Below, one piece after another: positions 36,858 through 46,330 of a stretch of 64,000 nt of DNA. Within the stretch, counting starts at the first letter, position 1; each line of letters opens with the position of its first letter. Origin of the DNA: Streptomyces hygroscopicus. GTDB taxonomy: Bacteria > Actinomycetota > Actinomycetes > Streptomycetales > Streptomycetaceae. Position numbers and translations under genes: made by a program. The notes beneath the pieces are model-generated. The model was not told the origin of the DNA. It ran no database searches and saw nothing but the letters and a program-made list of their open reading frames with translations. The stretch lies in NCBI GenBank assembly GCA_002021875.1, contig CP018627.1:6758001-6822000 (forward strand), written 5' to 3'.

Positions 36858-37847
36858 TCAGTCCGTGAACTTCAGCGGCCGGTAGGGCTGGTACTCGCTG
36901 CCCGGCTCCAGTCCGTAGCGACGGGTCGTGTGATCCGTCCCGAAGTCGCCGCGCTGCTCGTAGGAGGTGTACGAGGTGTGGGCGGCGTCGTTCCACTTCT
37001 CGAACATCACGACATGGCGGGTGTTGTTGTTCCCGGACGCGTCGATCAGCAGATCCCCGGGCCGCAGGTCGTTCAGGGCGATCGGCTTGGTGATGCCGGA
37101 GCCGGTGAGGCCCACCGTGTTGGGGCCGGGCGCCTGCAGGCCCAGCGCCATGGAGACATAGCCCGAGCAGTCCTGGCGGTAGCCGTCCTTCCAGACCTGG
37201 GCCTGGCTGTACGGCACCCGGCCGCCGTTGTTGGCGGTCAGCCAGGTGGCGGCCCGCTGCAGCGCCTCGGCGCGGGTGCCGCCGGTCTGCGGCGGCTCCG
37301 GCGGCTCACCACCGCCGTTCTGCACCGGGACGCCGGGCAGCGAGTCCTGCGGGATGTCCACCGCGACGACGGTCACAAAGCCGCTGACCGGCCCGGTGAT
37401 ATGGGCCATGTAGGTGGAGCAGGCCCCGTCCTCGCAGACCTTCTTGCCGGTGTTGACCTGGTAGTCGGCGGTGATGCGGTCCTGGCCCGGGGCGTCCTTG
37501 TTGAGCATGCCGACGGACGGGGAGCCGGTGTCGGCGCTCTGATGGACCACCCAGCGGGTGCCCCAGGTGGGGAAGTCGGCGGTGGCCGCGGCCTTGGTGC
37601 CGAACTCCCCCGTGGTCGTCTTCAGCTTGAGCGCCGCGGCCCCGCCCTGGGCCGATATGGTGTCGCGGCTCGTCAGGCCCTTCTCGACGACCTTCCCGGC
37701 CTTCGCCGCCTTGGCGTCATGGCCCGCGGTGTCGGCTCCGCCCGAGCAGCCCACGAGTCCGGTGGCGCCGATGCCCGCCGCGGCGATCGAGGGGACCACC
37801 CTGCGCAGGAAGATCCGGCGTCGGCCGCCGCTGATGGAGTGCGTCAT
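36858..37847 (-). CDS. Lipoprotein with NlpC/P60-like cysteine peptidase domain
   Basis: 329 residues. The N-terminus has arginines followed by a hydrophobic stretch and the lipobox GLVGC, so it is a lipoprotein, possibly Tat-exported. The C-terminal third has the NlpC/P60 signature DCSGYVSMALGL (nucleophile Cys), LRPGDLLI and a downstream His in RHVVMFEKW. It may cut peptidoglycan peptides or amides. ATG 37847 was chosen over a longer reading because AGGGGG precedes it and the lipoprotein signal then starts correctly. It is a single gene. Confidence 0.75.
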   Translation of the reverse strand: MTHSISGGRRRIFLRRVVPSIAAAGIGATGLVGCSGGADTAGHDAKAAKAGKVVEKGLTSRDTISAQGGAAALKLKTTTGEFGTKAAATADFPTWGTRWVVHQSADTGSPSVGMLNKDAPGQDRITADYQVNTGKKVCEDGACSTYMAHITGPVSGFVTVVAVDIPQDSLPGVPVQNGGGEPPEPPQTGGTRAEALQRAATWLTANNGGRVPYSQAQVWKDGYRQDCSGYVSMALGLQAPGPNTVGLTGSGITKPIALNDLRPGDLLIDASGNNNTRHVVMFEKWNDAAHTSYTSYEQRGDFGTDHTTRRYGLEPGSEYQPYRPLKFTD

Positions 37848-38082
37848 CTCTGGATTCCCCCTTGGTGAGAGCGCCGACGGCGGACGTCGGCACGGCTCGG
37901 TCGAGGCCGTCGGACCGTTCGCCGCGGCGACGGGAACCACTGTGGGCCGCGGGGCGGGGCCTTGCGGGGGCCGAGCCGTCCTTTGGGACGTCCCATCCGG
38001 GCGCGCCCCTGATGACCTGCCAAGACGCCCACGGGAGAGGCCAGGAGCGGGACACGGAGGGCGGTGCCGTGGGACATGACGA
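37848..38082. other. Upstream region of the lipoprotein gene
   Basis: Together with the terminator and repeats at 38083-38250, this makes a 391-bp gap without a supported gene. It should hold the promoter of the leftward lipoprotein gene. No -10/-35 pair stands out in this GC-rich sequence. Confidence 0.4.
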
Positions 38083-38110
38083 GACGGCCCCCGCCGAGGC
38101 GGGGGCCGTC
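38083..38110. terminator. Hairpin terminator
   Basis: GACGGCCCCCGCC pairs with GGCGGGGGCCGTC almost end to end. It lies downstream of the DUF4232 lipoprotein gene and could end its transcript. Confidence 0.7.
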
Positions 38111-38165
38111 CGGGGCAGGTAGCCGGGGGGAGGCGGCTACCTGTCCAGCTGGGTGGCTCGGAATC

Positions 38166-38250
38166 GAGCGGTCACCGGAGTGGAAGGTCGAGCGATCACC
38201 GGAGGGGGCGAGCGATCACCGGAGGGAAGGTCAAGCGGTCACCAGAGCAG
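38166..38250. repeat. Degenerate tandem repeats at the 3' end of the DUF4232 gene
   Basis: Four copies of a 20-24 base unit containing GAGCGRTCACCGGAG. The last copy is the coding end of the gene (its stop lies in the CGGTCACCAGAG copy). This suggests slippage duplication outward from the stop codon. Confidence 0.65.
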
Positions 38251-38943
38251 GGCGTCGGACGCGTCGCTCTGCCAGTAGCCGACCTCCGTCCCGTCCCCGA
38301 CCTCCACCGAGTCGCCGGGGAGATCGACGGCGCGGCGGCTGTCCTCGCCGGGGAGGGACACGGTCAACCCGGTGGCCTTACGGCCGTCGGCGGCCGGGGC
38401 GTTCGCCGCGGAGGTGGTCAGGCCCGCGTAACCGCTCTCGCCGGGCGGCAGCGTGACGACCGTCTGGGGCCGGGTGTCCCCGTCCTGCGGCACGGCCGCC
38501 CGCCCGTCGTCGAACCGCACCACGGGGGAGCCGATGAGACGGCAGGTCACCCCGGACTGGTTGGTGATCTCCAGCAGCAGATGGTTGGCCGGCCGGGGGA
38601 CGGAGGTGACGCTCACCGACATCGTGTCGAGACGGCAGACGCCGGTATCGCCCTCGACGCCGCTGTCGGCCCGCAGACCGCCCTGGGCCCCGGCGTCGGC
38701 CCCGCCCGCCACCGTCCCCCGCGCGGCCTGCTGGGCGCCGCCCTGGATGCCTTCCTCGTTGGCGGTGGGGACGGTGGGGACGGCCGAGGCCATGCTCTCG
38801 GCCTTGCCGGCCGTCTTCACGCCCGACGCGTCGGCGGTGCCGCACGCCGCGAGGGTGATGCCCGCGGCGACGACCGTAAGGCCGGCCGCGACCGAGCGCA
38901 GGGTGCCGGAGCGGTGGGCGAGGCGAGCGGTGGTGAGCGGCAT
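38239..38943 (-). CDS. DUF4232-type lipoprotein
   Basis: 234 residues. The signal peptide ends in lipobox TLAAC, followed by a Gly/Ala-rich linker and a beta-sandwich domain of the DUF4232 type (CRLDTMSVSVTSVPRPANH, LLLEITNQSGVTCRLIGSPVV, PPGESGYAGL). It is an outer-face envelope protein of unknown role. ATG start with GGGGAG eight bases upstream. The 3' end is the source of the tandem repeats at 38166-38250. Confidence 0.82.
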   Translation of the reverse strand: MPLTTARLAHRSGTLRSVAAGLTVVAAGITLAACGTADASGVKTAGKAESMASAVPTVPTANEEGIQGGAQQAARGTVAGGADAGAQGGLRADSGVEGDTGVCRLDTMSVSVTSVPRPANHLLLEITNQSGVTCRLIGSPVVRFDDGRAAVPQDGDTRPQTVVTLPPGESGYAGLTTSAANAPAADGRKATGLTVSLPGEDSRRAVDLPGDSVEVGDGTEVGYWQSDASDALLW

Positions 38944-39075
38944 GGCGGGTCTCCCCTCAGCGGGCGTTCGGGCGTTTTCCGGTACGGCTCAAGCCTGTCC
39001 GGACCCGCTGCCGTTCGGCTGGTGAACGGCTGCCGCCCGCTAACGTCCCGCTAACGCCCCGCTGTTCACCCCTGC

Positions 39076-41034
39076 TCAGGCCCCCTGTGACGGTTCGCCG
39101 GGGGCCCCGCCGGACCCCTCGCCGCGCCTGCTCCCGTCGCCCTGGGCGAAGAGCTTCACCAAGTCGCTCATGACGTAGCGGTTGGTGGCCTCCTCGTCCA
39201 GCAGATGCATCTCCGCCAGCCGCTCCAGGGAGTCCTGGATCAGCTCGGGGTCCGCCCCCGACAGCGCGGCCGCCTCGGCGGTGTTGACCTCCCGCGCGAA
39301 ACCGGTGCCCAGGGCCCGCAGCAGCTGTGCGTCGTCCGCCGAGAGCCGGGCCACGGAGTTGCGCAGCGCGGCGGCCACTCCGGTGTCCTCCGCCGACAGC
39401 AACGCCAGCCTGCGGCGCTCGTCGCGCAGCGCGGTGGCCAGCCGGGCCAGCCGCCAGCGGGGCCGGGCCATCAGCTGGGCGGAGGCGGCGCGCAGCGCCA
39501 GCGGCAGCCCGTCGCACAGGGCCACCAGCTCCCGCGCGGCCTCCGGGTCCTCGGCGACCCGGGCGGGGCCCAGCAGCGCGCCCAGCAGGGCCGCCCCGTC
39601 CTCGGTGCCGAGGGCGTGCAGCCGTACGGGGCGGGCGGCGTCGGTGGCGATCAGCCCGTCCAGCCTGCTGCGGCTGGTGACCAGCGTGGCGCAGTGGGGT
39701 CCGCCGGGCAGCAGCGGGCGCACCTGGGCGGAGCTGCCCGCGTTGTCCAGCACCACCAGCAGCCGGCGGCGGGCGGCCAGCGAGCGGTACAGCGCGGACG
39801 CGGCCTCGGTCGAGGTGGGGATCTGCTCGGCCGGGGTGCCCAGGGCGAGCAGGAACTCGCGCAGTACCTCGGCGGGCACCGTCGCCTCGCCGCCGCTGAA
39901 GCCGCGCAGATCCGCGAAGAGCCGTCCGTCGGGGAAGGCGGCGGCCTGGGCATGGCCCCAGTGGACCGCCAGACCGGTCTTGCCGACTCCGGCGGGCCCG
40001 GTGAGCAGCGCGATACCGCCCTCCTGGGGATAGCCGCCGGAGCCGCCCGCCGCGCCGCCCTGGGCCGGTTCGGCGCTGCCCTGGGTCAGTCGGGTCAGCT
40101 CGGCCAGCTCCGCACCCCGGCCGTGGAAGCCCGCCGGAGGCCGGGGGAGCAGCTCGGGTACGGGCGCGGCGGCCGATGCGGCGGCCATGGACTGCTGGTG
40201 CGACGGGGCCGACGGCACCGGCTGCCCCGAGGGGCCCGGCGCTCCGGCGCTCTCGGCGCCGCCCTGCGGCCCGTCCGCCTCGGGGGCCGCTCGCAGGATC
40301 TCCTGGTACGCGGCGCTCAGCCGCTGGCCCGGGTCGACCCCCAGATCGTCGTCGAGCAACTGCCGGGTGCGGTGGAACCAGGCGAACGCGTCGGACTGCC
40401 GTCCGGAGCGGTACAGAGCCAGCATCAGGGCGGCGATCAGCCCCTCGCGCAGCGGGTTGGCGACGGCGGCGGGGTGCAGGGCGCGCACCGCCTCCTCATG
40501 CTCGCCCAGCGCCTTGTGCGCCCGGGCCAGGGCCTCCACGGCGCTCAGCCGGCGCTCCTCCAGGGCGTGCGCGGCCGCCGCGAACGGCGGACTGGCCACG
40601 GTCCCGGTGAGCGCCGGGCCGCGCCACAGGCCGAGCGCCTGGCGGAGCAGCCGGACCGCCTCGCCGGGGGCGGACTCCGGGCTGGCCTGCGCGGTCAGCT
40701 GGTCGAAGCGCTGGGTGTCGATCAGGGACTCGGGGATGCGCAGCAGATAGGCGGAGCTGTGGGTGGCCAGCTCGACACCGTGGTCCTCGGCGCCGCCCTC
40801 GGCCAGCACGGCGCGGAGCCGGGAGACATGGCCCTGGATGACGGTCCGGGCGTGGGCGGGCGGCTCGTCCTCCCACAGGCTGGTTATCAACTGCTCCACG
40901 GACACCGTCGCGTTGGGCCGCAGCAGTAGCATCGCGAGCACGCTGCGCCGTTTGGCGGGCCCCAGCGGAAGCTCGATGGGCGCTGCCGGCGGTCCCGCGA
41001 TGACGGTCACCGGTCCCAGCACGGAGAAGTCCAA
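39076..41034 (-). CDS. AfsR/SARP family regulator with NTPase domain
   Basis: 652 residues. The N-terminal OmpR-like winged HTH (MLLLRPNATVSVEQLITSLWED) and bacterial transcriptional activator domain (to about residue 245) form a SARP unit. A Pro/Ala/Ser-rich linker leads to an NB-ARC-type NTPase with P-loop TGPAGVGKTGLAVHWG and LLVVLDNAGSS. The C-terminal TPR part of full AfsR is missing. It starts with TTG one base after the aminopeptidase stop; GGAGGG is well placed, which supports this rare start. SARPs activate secondary-metabolite or development genes; the target is unknown. Confidence 0.85.
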   Translation of the reverse strand: MDFSVLGPVTVIAGPPAAPIELPLGPAKRRSVLAMLLLRPNATVSVEQLITSLWEDEPPAHARTVIQGHVSRLRAVLAEGGAEDHGVELATHSSAYLLRIPESLIDTQRFDQLTAQASPESAPGEAVRLLRQALGLWRGPALTGTVASPPFAAAAHALEERRLSAVEALARAHKALGEHEEAVRALHPAAVANPLREGLIAALMLALYRSGRQSDAFAWFHRTRQLLDDDLGVDPGQRLSAAYQEILRAAPEADGPQGGAESAGAPGPSGQPVPSAPSHQQSMAAASAAAPVPELLPRPPAGFHGRGAELAELTRLTQGSAEPAQGGAAGGSGGYPQEGGIALLTGPAGVGKTGLAVHWGHAQAAAFPDGRLFADLRGFSGGEATVPAEVLREFLLALGTPAEQIPTSTEAASALYRSLAARRRLLVVLDNAGSSAQVRPLLPGGPHCATLVTSRSRLDGLIATDAARPVRLHALGTEDGAALLGALLGPARVAEDPEAARELVALCDGLPLALRAASAQLMARPRWRLARLATALRDERRRLALLSAEDTGVAAALRNSVARLSADDAQLLRALGTGFAREVNTAEAAALSGADPELIQDSLERLAEMHLLDEEATNRYVMSDLVKLFAQGDGSRRGEGSGGAPGEPSQGA

Positions 41035-41035
41035 C

Positions 41036-42325
41036 TCAGCCCTCCAGAAAGGCGTGCAGTGCCTTGGCCAGCAGCCGCGGGTCCTGCACTCCGCACAGTT
41101 CCCGTGCCGAGTGCATGGACAGGATCGCGATGCCGATGTCGACGGTGGCGATGCCGTGCCGGGCGGCTGTGATCGGACCGATCGTGGTGCCGCACGGCAT
41201 CGAGTTATGGGAGACGAAGCTCTGCCAGGGCACCCCGGCGCGCTCGCAGGCGGCGGCGAAGACGGCCCGCCCGGCGCCGTCGGTGGCGTACCTCTGGTTG
41301 ACGTTCACCTTGAGGATGGGGCCGCCGTTGGGCCGTGGGTGGTGGCCCGGCTCATGGCGCTCGGCGTAGTTGGGGTGAACGGCGTGGCCGGTGTCGGACG
41401 ACAGGCAGACGGTGCCCGCGAAGGCGCGGGCCCGGTCCTCGTACGCGCCGCCGCGGGCGAAGACCGAGCGCTCCAGCACCGTGCCGAGCAGCGGGCCGTC
41501 GGCGCCGGTGTCGGACTGGCTGCCGTTCTCCTCGTGGTCGAAGGCGGCCAGGACGGGGATGTACGGCAGCTCCGGGCGGGCGGCGGCGATGAGCGCGGCC
41601 GTACCGGCGTGCACGGAGACAAGGTTGTCCATCCGGGGCCCGGCGAGCAGCTCGCGGTCCCGGCCGAGGTAGGCGGGCGGCTCGACGCTGTGCGTCATCA
41701 GGTCCCAGCCGGCGATCTCCTCGGCCGCGACACCGGTCTCCTCGGCGACGAAGCGGATCAGGTCGCCCTCCTCGACGCCGCCGAGCCCCCAGATGGGCGT
41801 CATATGGCGCTGCTTGTCCAGCTTGAGGCCCTCGGTGTTGACGGACCGGTCGAGGTGGACGGCGAGCTGGGGCACTCTCAGCAGCGGCCGGTCGATGGTG
41901 ACGAGATGGTGTGAGCCGTCCCTGAGCGAGATCCGGCCGGAGAGCCCGAGGTCGCGGTCGAGCCAGGTGTTGAGCAGCACCCCGCCGTAGACCTCGACGG
42001 CGATCTGTCTCCAGCCGTGCGCACCGGTGTCGGGAATCGGCTTGACTCGCAAATTGGGAGAGTCGGTATGAGCACCGACAATTCGGTACGGAGTGGCGGG
42101 GTCCGCCCCCTCCGGTACGTACCACGCGATGATCGCACCGCCTCGCAGCACGAACCGGCCACCGGCCGCGCCGTCCCAGGGCGCGGTCTCCTCGACCCGC
42201 TGGAACCCGGCCTTCTCCAGCCGCTCAGCGGCGCTCGCCACAGCGTGGTATGGCGATGGGCTGGCGCGGAGGAAGGACATCAGGTCATCGGTGTGGCCGC
42301 GGTCGATGCCGGGTTGTGCGCTCAT
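41036..42325 (-). CDS. M18 family aminopeptidase
   Basis: 429 residues, the usual length. Zinc-ligand motifs are VGAHTDSPNLRVKP, FDHEENGS, SSDTGHAVHPNYAERHEP and the C-terminal MHSARELCG. It removes N-terminal residues (often Asp/Glu) from peptides in the cytoplasm. ATG 42325 was chosen because MSAQPGIDRGHTDDLMSFL is family-like; a longer reading to 42751 overlaps the neighbouring gene. The SARP gene follows at one base, so the two are co-translated. Confidence 0.92.
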   Translation of the reverse strand: MSAQPGIDRGHTDDLMSFLRASPSPYHAVASAAERLEKAGFQRVEETAPWDGAAGGRFVLRGGAIIAWYVPEGADPATPYRIVGAHTDSPNLRVKPIPDTGAHGWRQIAVEVYGGVLLNTWLDRDLGLSGRISLRDGSHHLVTIDRPLLRVPQLAVHLDRSVNTEGLKLDKQRHMTPIWGLGGVEEGDLIRFVAEETGVAAEEIAGWDLMTHSVEPPAYLGRDRELLAGPRMDNLVSVHAGTAALIAAARPELPYIPVLAAFDHEENGSQSDTGADGPLLGTVLERSVFARGGAYEDRARAFAGTVCLSSDTGHAVHPNYAERHEPGHHPRPNGGPILKVNVNQRYATDGAGRAVFAAACERAGVPWQSFVSHNSMPCGTTIGPITAARHGIATVDIGIAILSMHSARELCGVQDPRLLAKALHAFLEG

Positions 42326-42509
42326 GTGCTCAGCATAGATTCGCCGGGGGGTGGCTCGCCCTGGTGCGGGTCGTGGCATCCATCCGTGGGGCCACGTTGA
42401 TCCAATCTGATGAAAGCACGTCAGGTAAGGCGAGAATTCGGGAGAATCGGTCGATATTCCCCGTGTACCGAGCAACGCCGCACTGAGTCGTAACTCAAGG
42501 GGATACCGG

Positions 42510-43265
42510 ATGCGCGTTCTTCGCCACCTGCTTGTCGTTCTGGGGTCGCTGCTGCTGCTGTGCGCAGGCGGACCTGCCATGGCCAAGCCTGTCACGGATT
42601 TCGCCGCGGGGCTCGCGCCCGTGGCCTCTCCGGAGCCGGCAGCCGCGCCCTCGCCCGGCCCGCGTCCGGGGAACGGCGGGGATGGTGAGGGCAAGGGCCA
42701 CCCTCCCTGTCCGACCATGGACCGCATCGGGGGGACCAGCATCGCACCCAACCCGCCGCGTGAGCGCTACTACCAGGGTGACTGGCGGCTCGGCCCCGCC
42801 CAGCTCCCCCGGTACGGCGCGATCGGGCGGATGCTCGAAAACTATGAACGGCTCGACCACTTCCGTACCTCTTCCGCGTTCCTCGACTGCTACTGGAACG
42901 AGCAGACGAGCGGCTGGTGGTTCCCCTACCCCGACGGCTGGGTTCTGCTCAACGGGTCACCGCTGCACACCACGATCAGGATGAAGGTCGGTCAGAAGGT
43001 CGATCTCTTCGGGAGCGGTTTCGGCCACTTCCTCGCCCCGGCGGGTACGCCCTACGAGGAGCGCGCGCTGCCGCCCAGCAACCTCAACACCATCGACCCG
43101 GCGTATCCGAACGGCTATCACCTCTATGAGGTCACCGAGCCCTTCCTGGTCGAGGCCGGTCCCATCCGGCCATGGTTCGGACAACCCGGCTTCGGGCTCC
43201 AGTATCTGACCGGTCCTTCGATCCCCCAGCTTGTCGCGGCGGGTAATCTGCGCGCACTCAACTGA
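42510..43265 (+). CDS. Secreted TNT-domain protein (NAD glycohydrolase toxin type)
   Basis: 251 residues. A signal peptide (LLVVLGSLLLLCAGGPAMA) and a Pro/Gly-rich linker precede a TNT (tuberculosis necrotizing toxin) domain. The visible features are RYYQGDWRLGPAQLPRYGAIG, FLDCYWNEQTSGWW and the hallmark core FGSGFGHFLAPAGTPYEERA, then YHLYEV and PWFGQPGFGLQY. Known TNT domains hydrolyse NAD(P)+. It is a free-standing exported form, not fused to a large carrier. AAGGGG lies before the ATG. A small acidic gene starts 17 bases downstream and may protect the producer. Confidence 0.85.
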   Translation: MRVLRHLLVVLGSLLLLCAGGPAMAKPVTDFAAGLAPVASPEPAAAPSPGPRPGNGGDGEGKGHPPCPTMDRIGGTSIAPNPPRERYYQGDWRLGPAQLPRYGAIGRMLENYERLDHFRTSSAFLDCYWNEQTSGWWFPYPDGWVLLNGSPLHTTIRMKVGQKVDLFGSGFGHFLAPAGTPYEERALPPSNLNTIDPAYPNGYHLYEVTEPFLVEAGPIRPWFGQPGFGLQYLTGPSIPQLVAAGNLRALN

Positions 43266-43282
43266 GGGCGGATCCTGAACCG

Positions 43283-43666
43283 GTGGACAGAACGGAACTC
43301 GTCACAACCCTGCGCGACGAACAGGTGCCGGACGCGCTGTACGACATCCCGGGAGTGCAGGACATCCCGGTGCAGCCGGACGCCTACTACTATCTGCGCC
43401 CCGCTGCGGACGGCGGCTGGGAGACCGGGCTGAGGGAGCGCTCCCTGGACCGGGACACCAGCCGGTTCGCCACGGAGGACGAGGCGTGCCGGGATCTGCT
43501 GGAGAAGCTGAGGGCCCGCCCGCGCCCGCCGGAGGGCGGGGGCGAGTCGGTCGACGAGCTACTCGCCCAGGGCGAGGACCTCCGGCGGTGGGCCCGGGAG
43601 GAGGTCGAACGGGCCCTGCGGGAGCGGCCGCCCGACGAAACGCGGAACGGTGACCAGGAGCGGTGA
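43283..43666 (+). CDS. Small acidic protein, possible TNT immunity factor
   Basis: 127 residues, rich in Asp/Glu/Arg, with no signal peptide or membrane helix, so cytoplasmic. Its visible features are an opening ELVTTLRDEQVPDALYDIPG, a YYYLRP segment and a charged helical end. I do not recognise a domain with certainty. Immunity is inferred from its position 17 bases after the TNT gene, the small size and acidity, and the known pairing of TNT toxins with a cytosolic inhibitor. GTG start. Confidence 0.6.
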   Translation: MDRTELVTTLRDEQVPDALYDIPGVQDIPVQPDAYYYLRPAADGGWETGLRERSLDRDTSRFATEDEACRDLLEKLRARPRPPEGGGESVDELLAQGEDLRRWAREEVERALRERPPDETRNGDQER

Positions 43667-43685
43667 CGACGTCCACGGGCACAGG

Positions 43686-43733
43686 CCAGGGGGCCGGCCG
43701 CCCCGCTGGAGGATGGGACGGCCGGCCCCCTGG
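43686..43733. terminator. Bidirectional intrinsic terminator
   Basis: A 15-bp stem (CCAGGGGGCCGGCCG and its complement) with an 18-base loop lies between the convergent toxin operon and the acyl-CoA dehydrogenase gene. Confidence 0.8.
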
Positions 43734-43750
43734 ACGAGGGAAGAGAGCTC

Positions 43751-45577
43751 TCAGAACGCGGACTCGTCCAGGTCCATGAGCCCCTTGTCGACCGACTCGG
43801 CAATCGAGCGCTGCACCGAGACGCCCGGCAGCACCTCGTGGGCGAAGAACTTCGCGGCGGCGATCTTGCCCGCGTAGAAGGACCGGTCCTTCGTGGAGGC
43901 GGTGCCCAGCTTCTCGGTGGCGACGGCCGCGCCCTTGAGGAGCAGGTAGCCGATGATCACGTCGCCGGAGGCCAGCAGCAGCCGGGTGGAGTTGAGACCG
44001 ACCTTGTAGATCGAGCTGACGTCCTGCTCGGTGGCGGCCAGGTCGGTGAGCATCGCGCCGACGATCGCCTCCAGGTCCACCGCGGCCTGGGCGAGCTGGT
44101 CGCGGGCGGCTTCCAGCTCCTCGCCCCCGGCGGCCTCGGCCAGGAACTTCTTGATCTCCTCCGAGACGACGGTCAGGGCCTGGCCCTGGTCCCGGACGAT
44201 CTTGCGGAAGAAGTAGTCCTGCCCCTGGATGGCGGTGGTGCCCTCGTAGAGCGTGTCGATCTTGGCGTCCCGGATGTACTGCTCCAGCGGGTACTCCTGG
44301 AGGTAGCCGGAGCCGCCGATGGTCTGCAGGGACTGCGCGAGCTGCTCGTACGCCTTCTCCGAGCCGTAGCCCTTGACGATGGGCAGCAGCAGGTCGTTGA
44401 GGCGGCTCAGGGCGGAGGCGTCCTCGCCCGCGGCCTCCTTGACCAGGATCTCGTCCTGGACGGAGGCGGTGTAGAGGACCAGGGCGCGCAGGCCCTCCGC
44501 GTACGCCTTCTGCGTCATGAGCGAGCGACGCACATCCGGGTGGTGGGTGATGGTGACGCGCGGGGCGGTCTTGTCGGTGAACGCCGCCAGGTCCGGGCCC
44601 TGCACCCGCTCCTTGGCGTACTCCAGGGCATTGAGGTAGCCGGTGGAGAGGGTGGCCATGGCCTTCGTGCCGACCATCATCCGGGCGAACTCGATGATCT
44701 TGAACATCTGGCGGATGCCGTCGTGCTTGTCGCCCAGCAGCCAGCCCTTGGCCGGGTGGTCGGCGCCGAAGGTCAGCTCACAGGTGTTGGAGACCCGCAG
44801 ACCCATCTTGTGCTCGACGTTGGTGGCGTAGACGCCATTGCGCTCGCCGAGCTCACCGGAGTCCCAGTCGAAGTCGTACTTGGGGACGATGAACAGCGAC
44901 AGCCCCTTGGTGCCGGGCCCCGCGCCCTCGGGCCGGGCCAGCACGAAGTGGATGATGTTGTCGGAAAGGTCGTGCTCACCGGAGGTGATGAACCGCTTCA
45001 CACCTTCGATGTGCCAGCTTCCGTCCTCCTGCTGGGCGGCCTTGGTGCGGCCCGCGCCGACGTCGGAGCCGGCGTCCGGCTCGGTCAGCACCATGGTGGA
45101 GCCCCACTGCCTGTCCACCATCAGCTGGGCGATCTTGAGCTGCTCCTCGGTGCCCTCGTCGTGCAGCACGCCCGCGAAGGCCGGGCCCGAGGCGTACATC
45201 CAGATCGGGGTGTTGGAGCCGAGGATGGTCTCGGCCGAGCCCCACAGCAGCGAGCGGGGGCAGGCCGTGCCGCCCAGCTCCTCCGGGACGCCCAGCCGCC
45301 ACCACTCGGCCTCCATGTAGGCCCGGTAGCTCTTCTTGAACGACTCGGGAAGCGGCGCCGTGTGGGTCTTGGGGTCGAAGACGGGCGGGTTCCGGTCGGA
45401 GTCGGTGTAGCTTTCGGCCAGCTCGTGCTCGGAGAGCCGGGATATCTCCGCGAGCACGCTCTTGGCGGTCTCGACGTCCATCTCCGCGAACGGGCCGGTG
45501 CCGTACACCGTGTCGCGCCCGAGCACCTCGAAGAGGTTGAACTCGATGTCGCGGAGATTCGACTTGTAGTGCCCCAT
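43751..45577 (-). CDS. Acyl-CoA dehydrogenase (FadE5-like, long form)
   Basis: 608 residues, the long bacterial form with an extra C-terminal domain. FAD and substrate motifs are [19 protein letters not shown] and [21 protein letters not shown], with catalytic glutamate in [16 protein letters not shown]. It introduces the alpha-beta double bond in fatty acyl-CoA during beta-oxidation. ATG 45577; a single gene divergent from sseB. Mycobacterial relatives prefer medium to long chains; that preference is inferred here. Confidence 0.9.
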   Translation of the reverse strand: MGHYKSNLRDIEFNLFEVLGRDTVYGTGPFAEMDVETAKSVLAEISRLSEHELAESYTDSDRNPPVFDPKTHTAPLPESFKKSYRAYMEAEWWRLGVPEELGGTACPRSLLWGSAETILGSNTPIWMYASGPAFAGVLHDEGTEEQLKIAQLMVDRQWGSTMVLTEPDAGSDVGAGRTKAAQQEDGSWHIEGVKRFITSGEHDLSDNIIHFVLARPEGAGPGTKGLSLFIVPKYDFDWDSGELGERNGVYATNVEHKMGLRVSNTCELTFGADHPAKGWLLGDKHDGIRQMFKIIEFARMMVGTKAMATLSTGYLNALEYAKERVQGPDLAAFTDKTAPRVTITHHPDVRRSLMTQKAYAEGLRALVLYTASVQDEILVKEAAGEDASALSRLNDLLLPIVKGYGSEKAYEQLAQSLQTIGGSGYLQEYPLEQYIRDAKIDTLYEGTTAIQGQDYFFRKIVRDQGQALTVVSEEIKKFLAEAAGGEELEAARDQLAQAAVDLEAIVGAMLTDLAATEQDVSSIYKVGLNSTRLLLASGDVIIGYLLLKGAAVATEKLGTASTKDRSFYAGKIAAAKFFAHEVLPGVSVQRSIAESVDKGLMDLDESAF

Positions 45578-45715
45578 GGCGACGGCTCCGTAAGGGATCG
45601 GGAGGCCAGGACCTCTGCGTTGACGCGTATCGGATCAGCTGTCGCCATGATGCTACCCGTGGGTAATAAAGGGCAACCCTCAACCGGGTAACTGTGACTC
45701 AGTACGCTTCTTCGC

Positions 45716-46213
45716 ATGTACGGCTACGACCAGAACGCGAGCGCAGGGCAGGGTTATGCCGCTCCGCCACCTCCGCCGCAACAGCAGCCGCATGCGTCAC
45801 ATCACGCGCAGGCGGGTGCGGGCTACGGCCAGCAGCCGCTCTACCCGGAGCCCTCGCCGCCGTCGCTCGCCGACGCGGTGCGCGCCTTCACCACCGGTTC
45901 GATGCCGGCCGAGGACTTCCAGCAGATCTTCGCGGGCTCGAAGGTCTACTGCCCGCGCGGTGACAACCCCGGCTTCCTGGCGCTGCACAACACCCAGCAG
46001 CCGGTGATCCCCATGTTCACCTCGCTCAAGGAGCTGCGGCGGTATGCGGGCAAGGAGTCCAAGTACTTCGTGATCACCGGCGCCGAGGTGATCGACCTGC
46101 TGCCCACCGGCTACGGCTTCGTCCTCGACATGGAGGGCGAGCACCGGATCGTCTTCGACGCGAAGGCGGTGGAGCAGATGGTGGACTTCGCCATGCGGCG
46201 TATGTACGGATAG
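45716..46213 (+). CDS. SseB-family protein
   Basis: 165 residues. A Gln/Pro/His-rich opening of about 45 residues leads to an SseB-like N-terminal domain (LADAVRAFTTGSMPAEDF, IFAGSKVYCPRGDNPGF, IPMFTSLKELRRYAGKESKYF). The function in Streptomyces is unknown. No ribosome-binding site is seen before the ATG, so translation may be leaderless. It is divergent from the acyl-CoA dehydrogenase. Confidence 0.75.
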   Translation: MYGYDQNASAGQGYAAPPPPPQQQPHASHHAQAGAGYGQQPLYPEPSPPSLADAVRAFTTGSMPAEDFQQIFAGSKVYCPRGDNPGFLALHNTQQPVIPMFTSLKELRRYAGKESKYFVITGAEVIDLLPTGYGFVLDMEGEHRIVFDAKAVEQMVDFAMRRMYG

Positions 46214-46287
46214 GCCCGGCTGGGCCCGGATAGGTCCTGATATCGCCGTTCGCCTCGCGGGGTGCTCGGGTGGAAATAAAGGCCCTC

Positions 46288-46330
46288 TTGCGAGTCGTTC
46301 ACCATTCAATTAAGTTGAATCGTGAACGAC
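46288..46330 (+). promoter_or_regulatory. Pirin promoter covered by a 37-bp palindrome
   Basis: The arms GTCGTTCACCATTCAA (46294-46309) and TTGAATCGTGAACGAC (46315-46330) pair at 15 of 16 positions around a five-base centre. A plausible promoter, -35 TTGCGA (46288-46293) and -10 TAAGTT (46311-46316) with 17 bp between, lies inside it. The inner TTCAA/TTGAA arms look like MarR/HxlR-type operators. No such regulator is encoded nearby. Confidence 0.65.

Noticed and set aside
39076..41034. Secondary-metabolite gene cluster around the SARP regulator
   Set aside because: No polyketide, peptide or terpene synthase genes lie nearby; the neighbours are a peptidase and lipoproteins.
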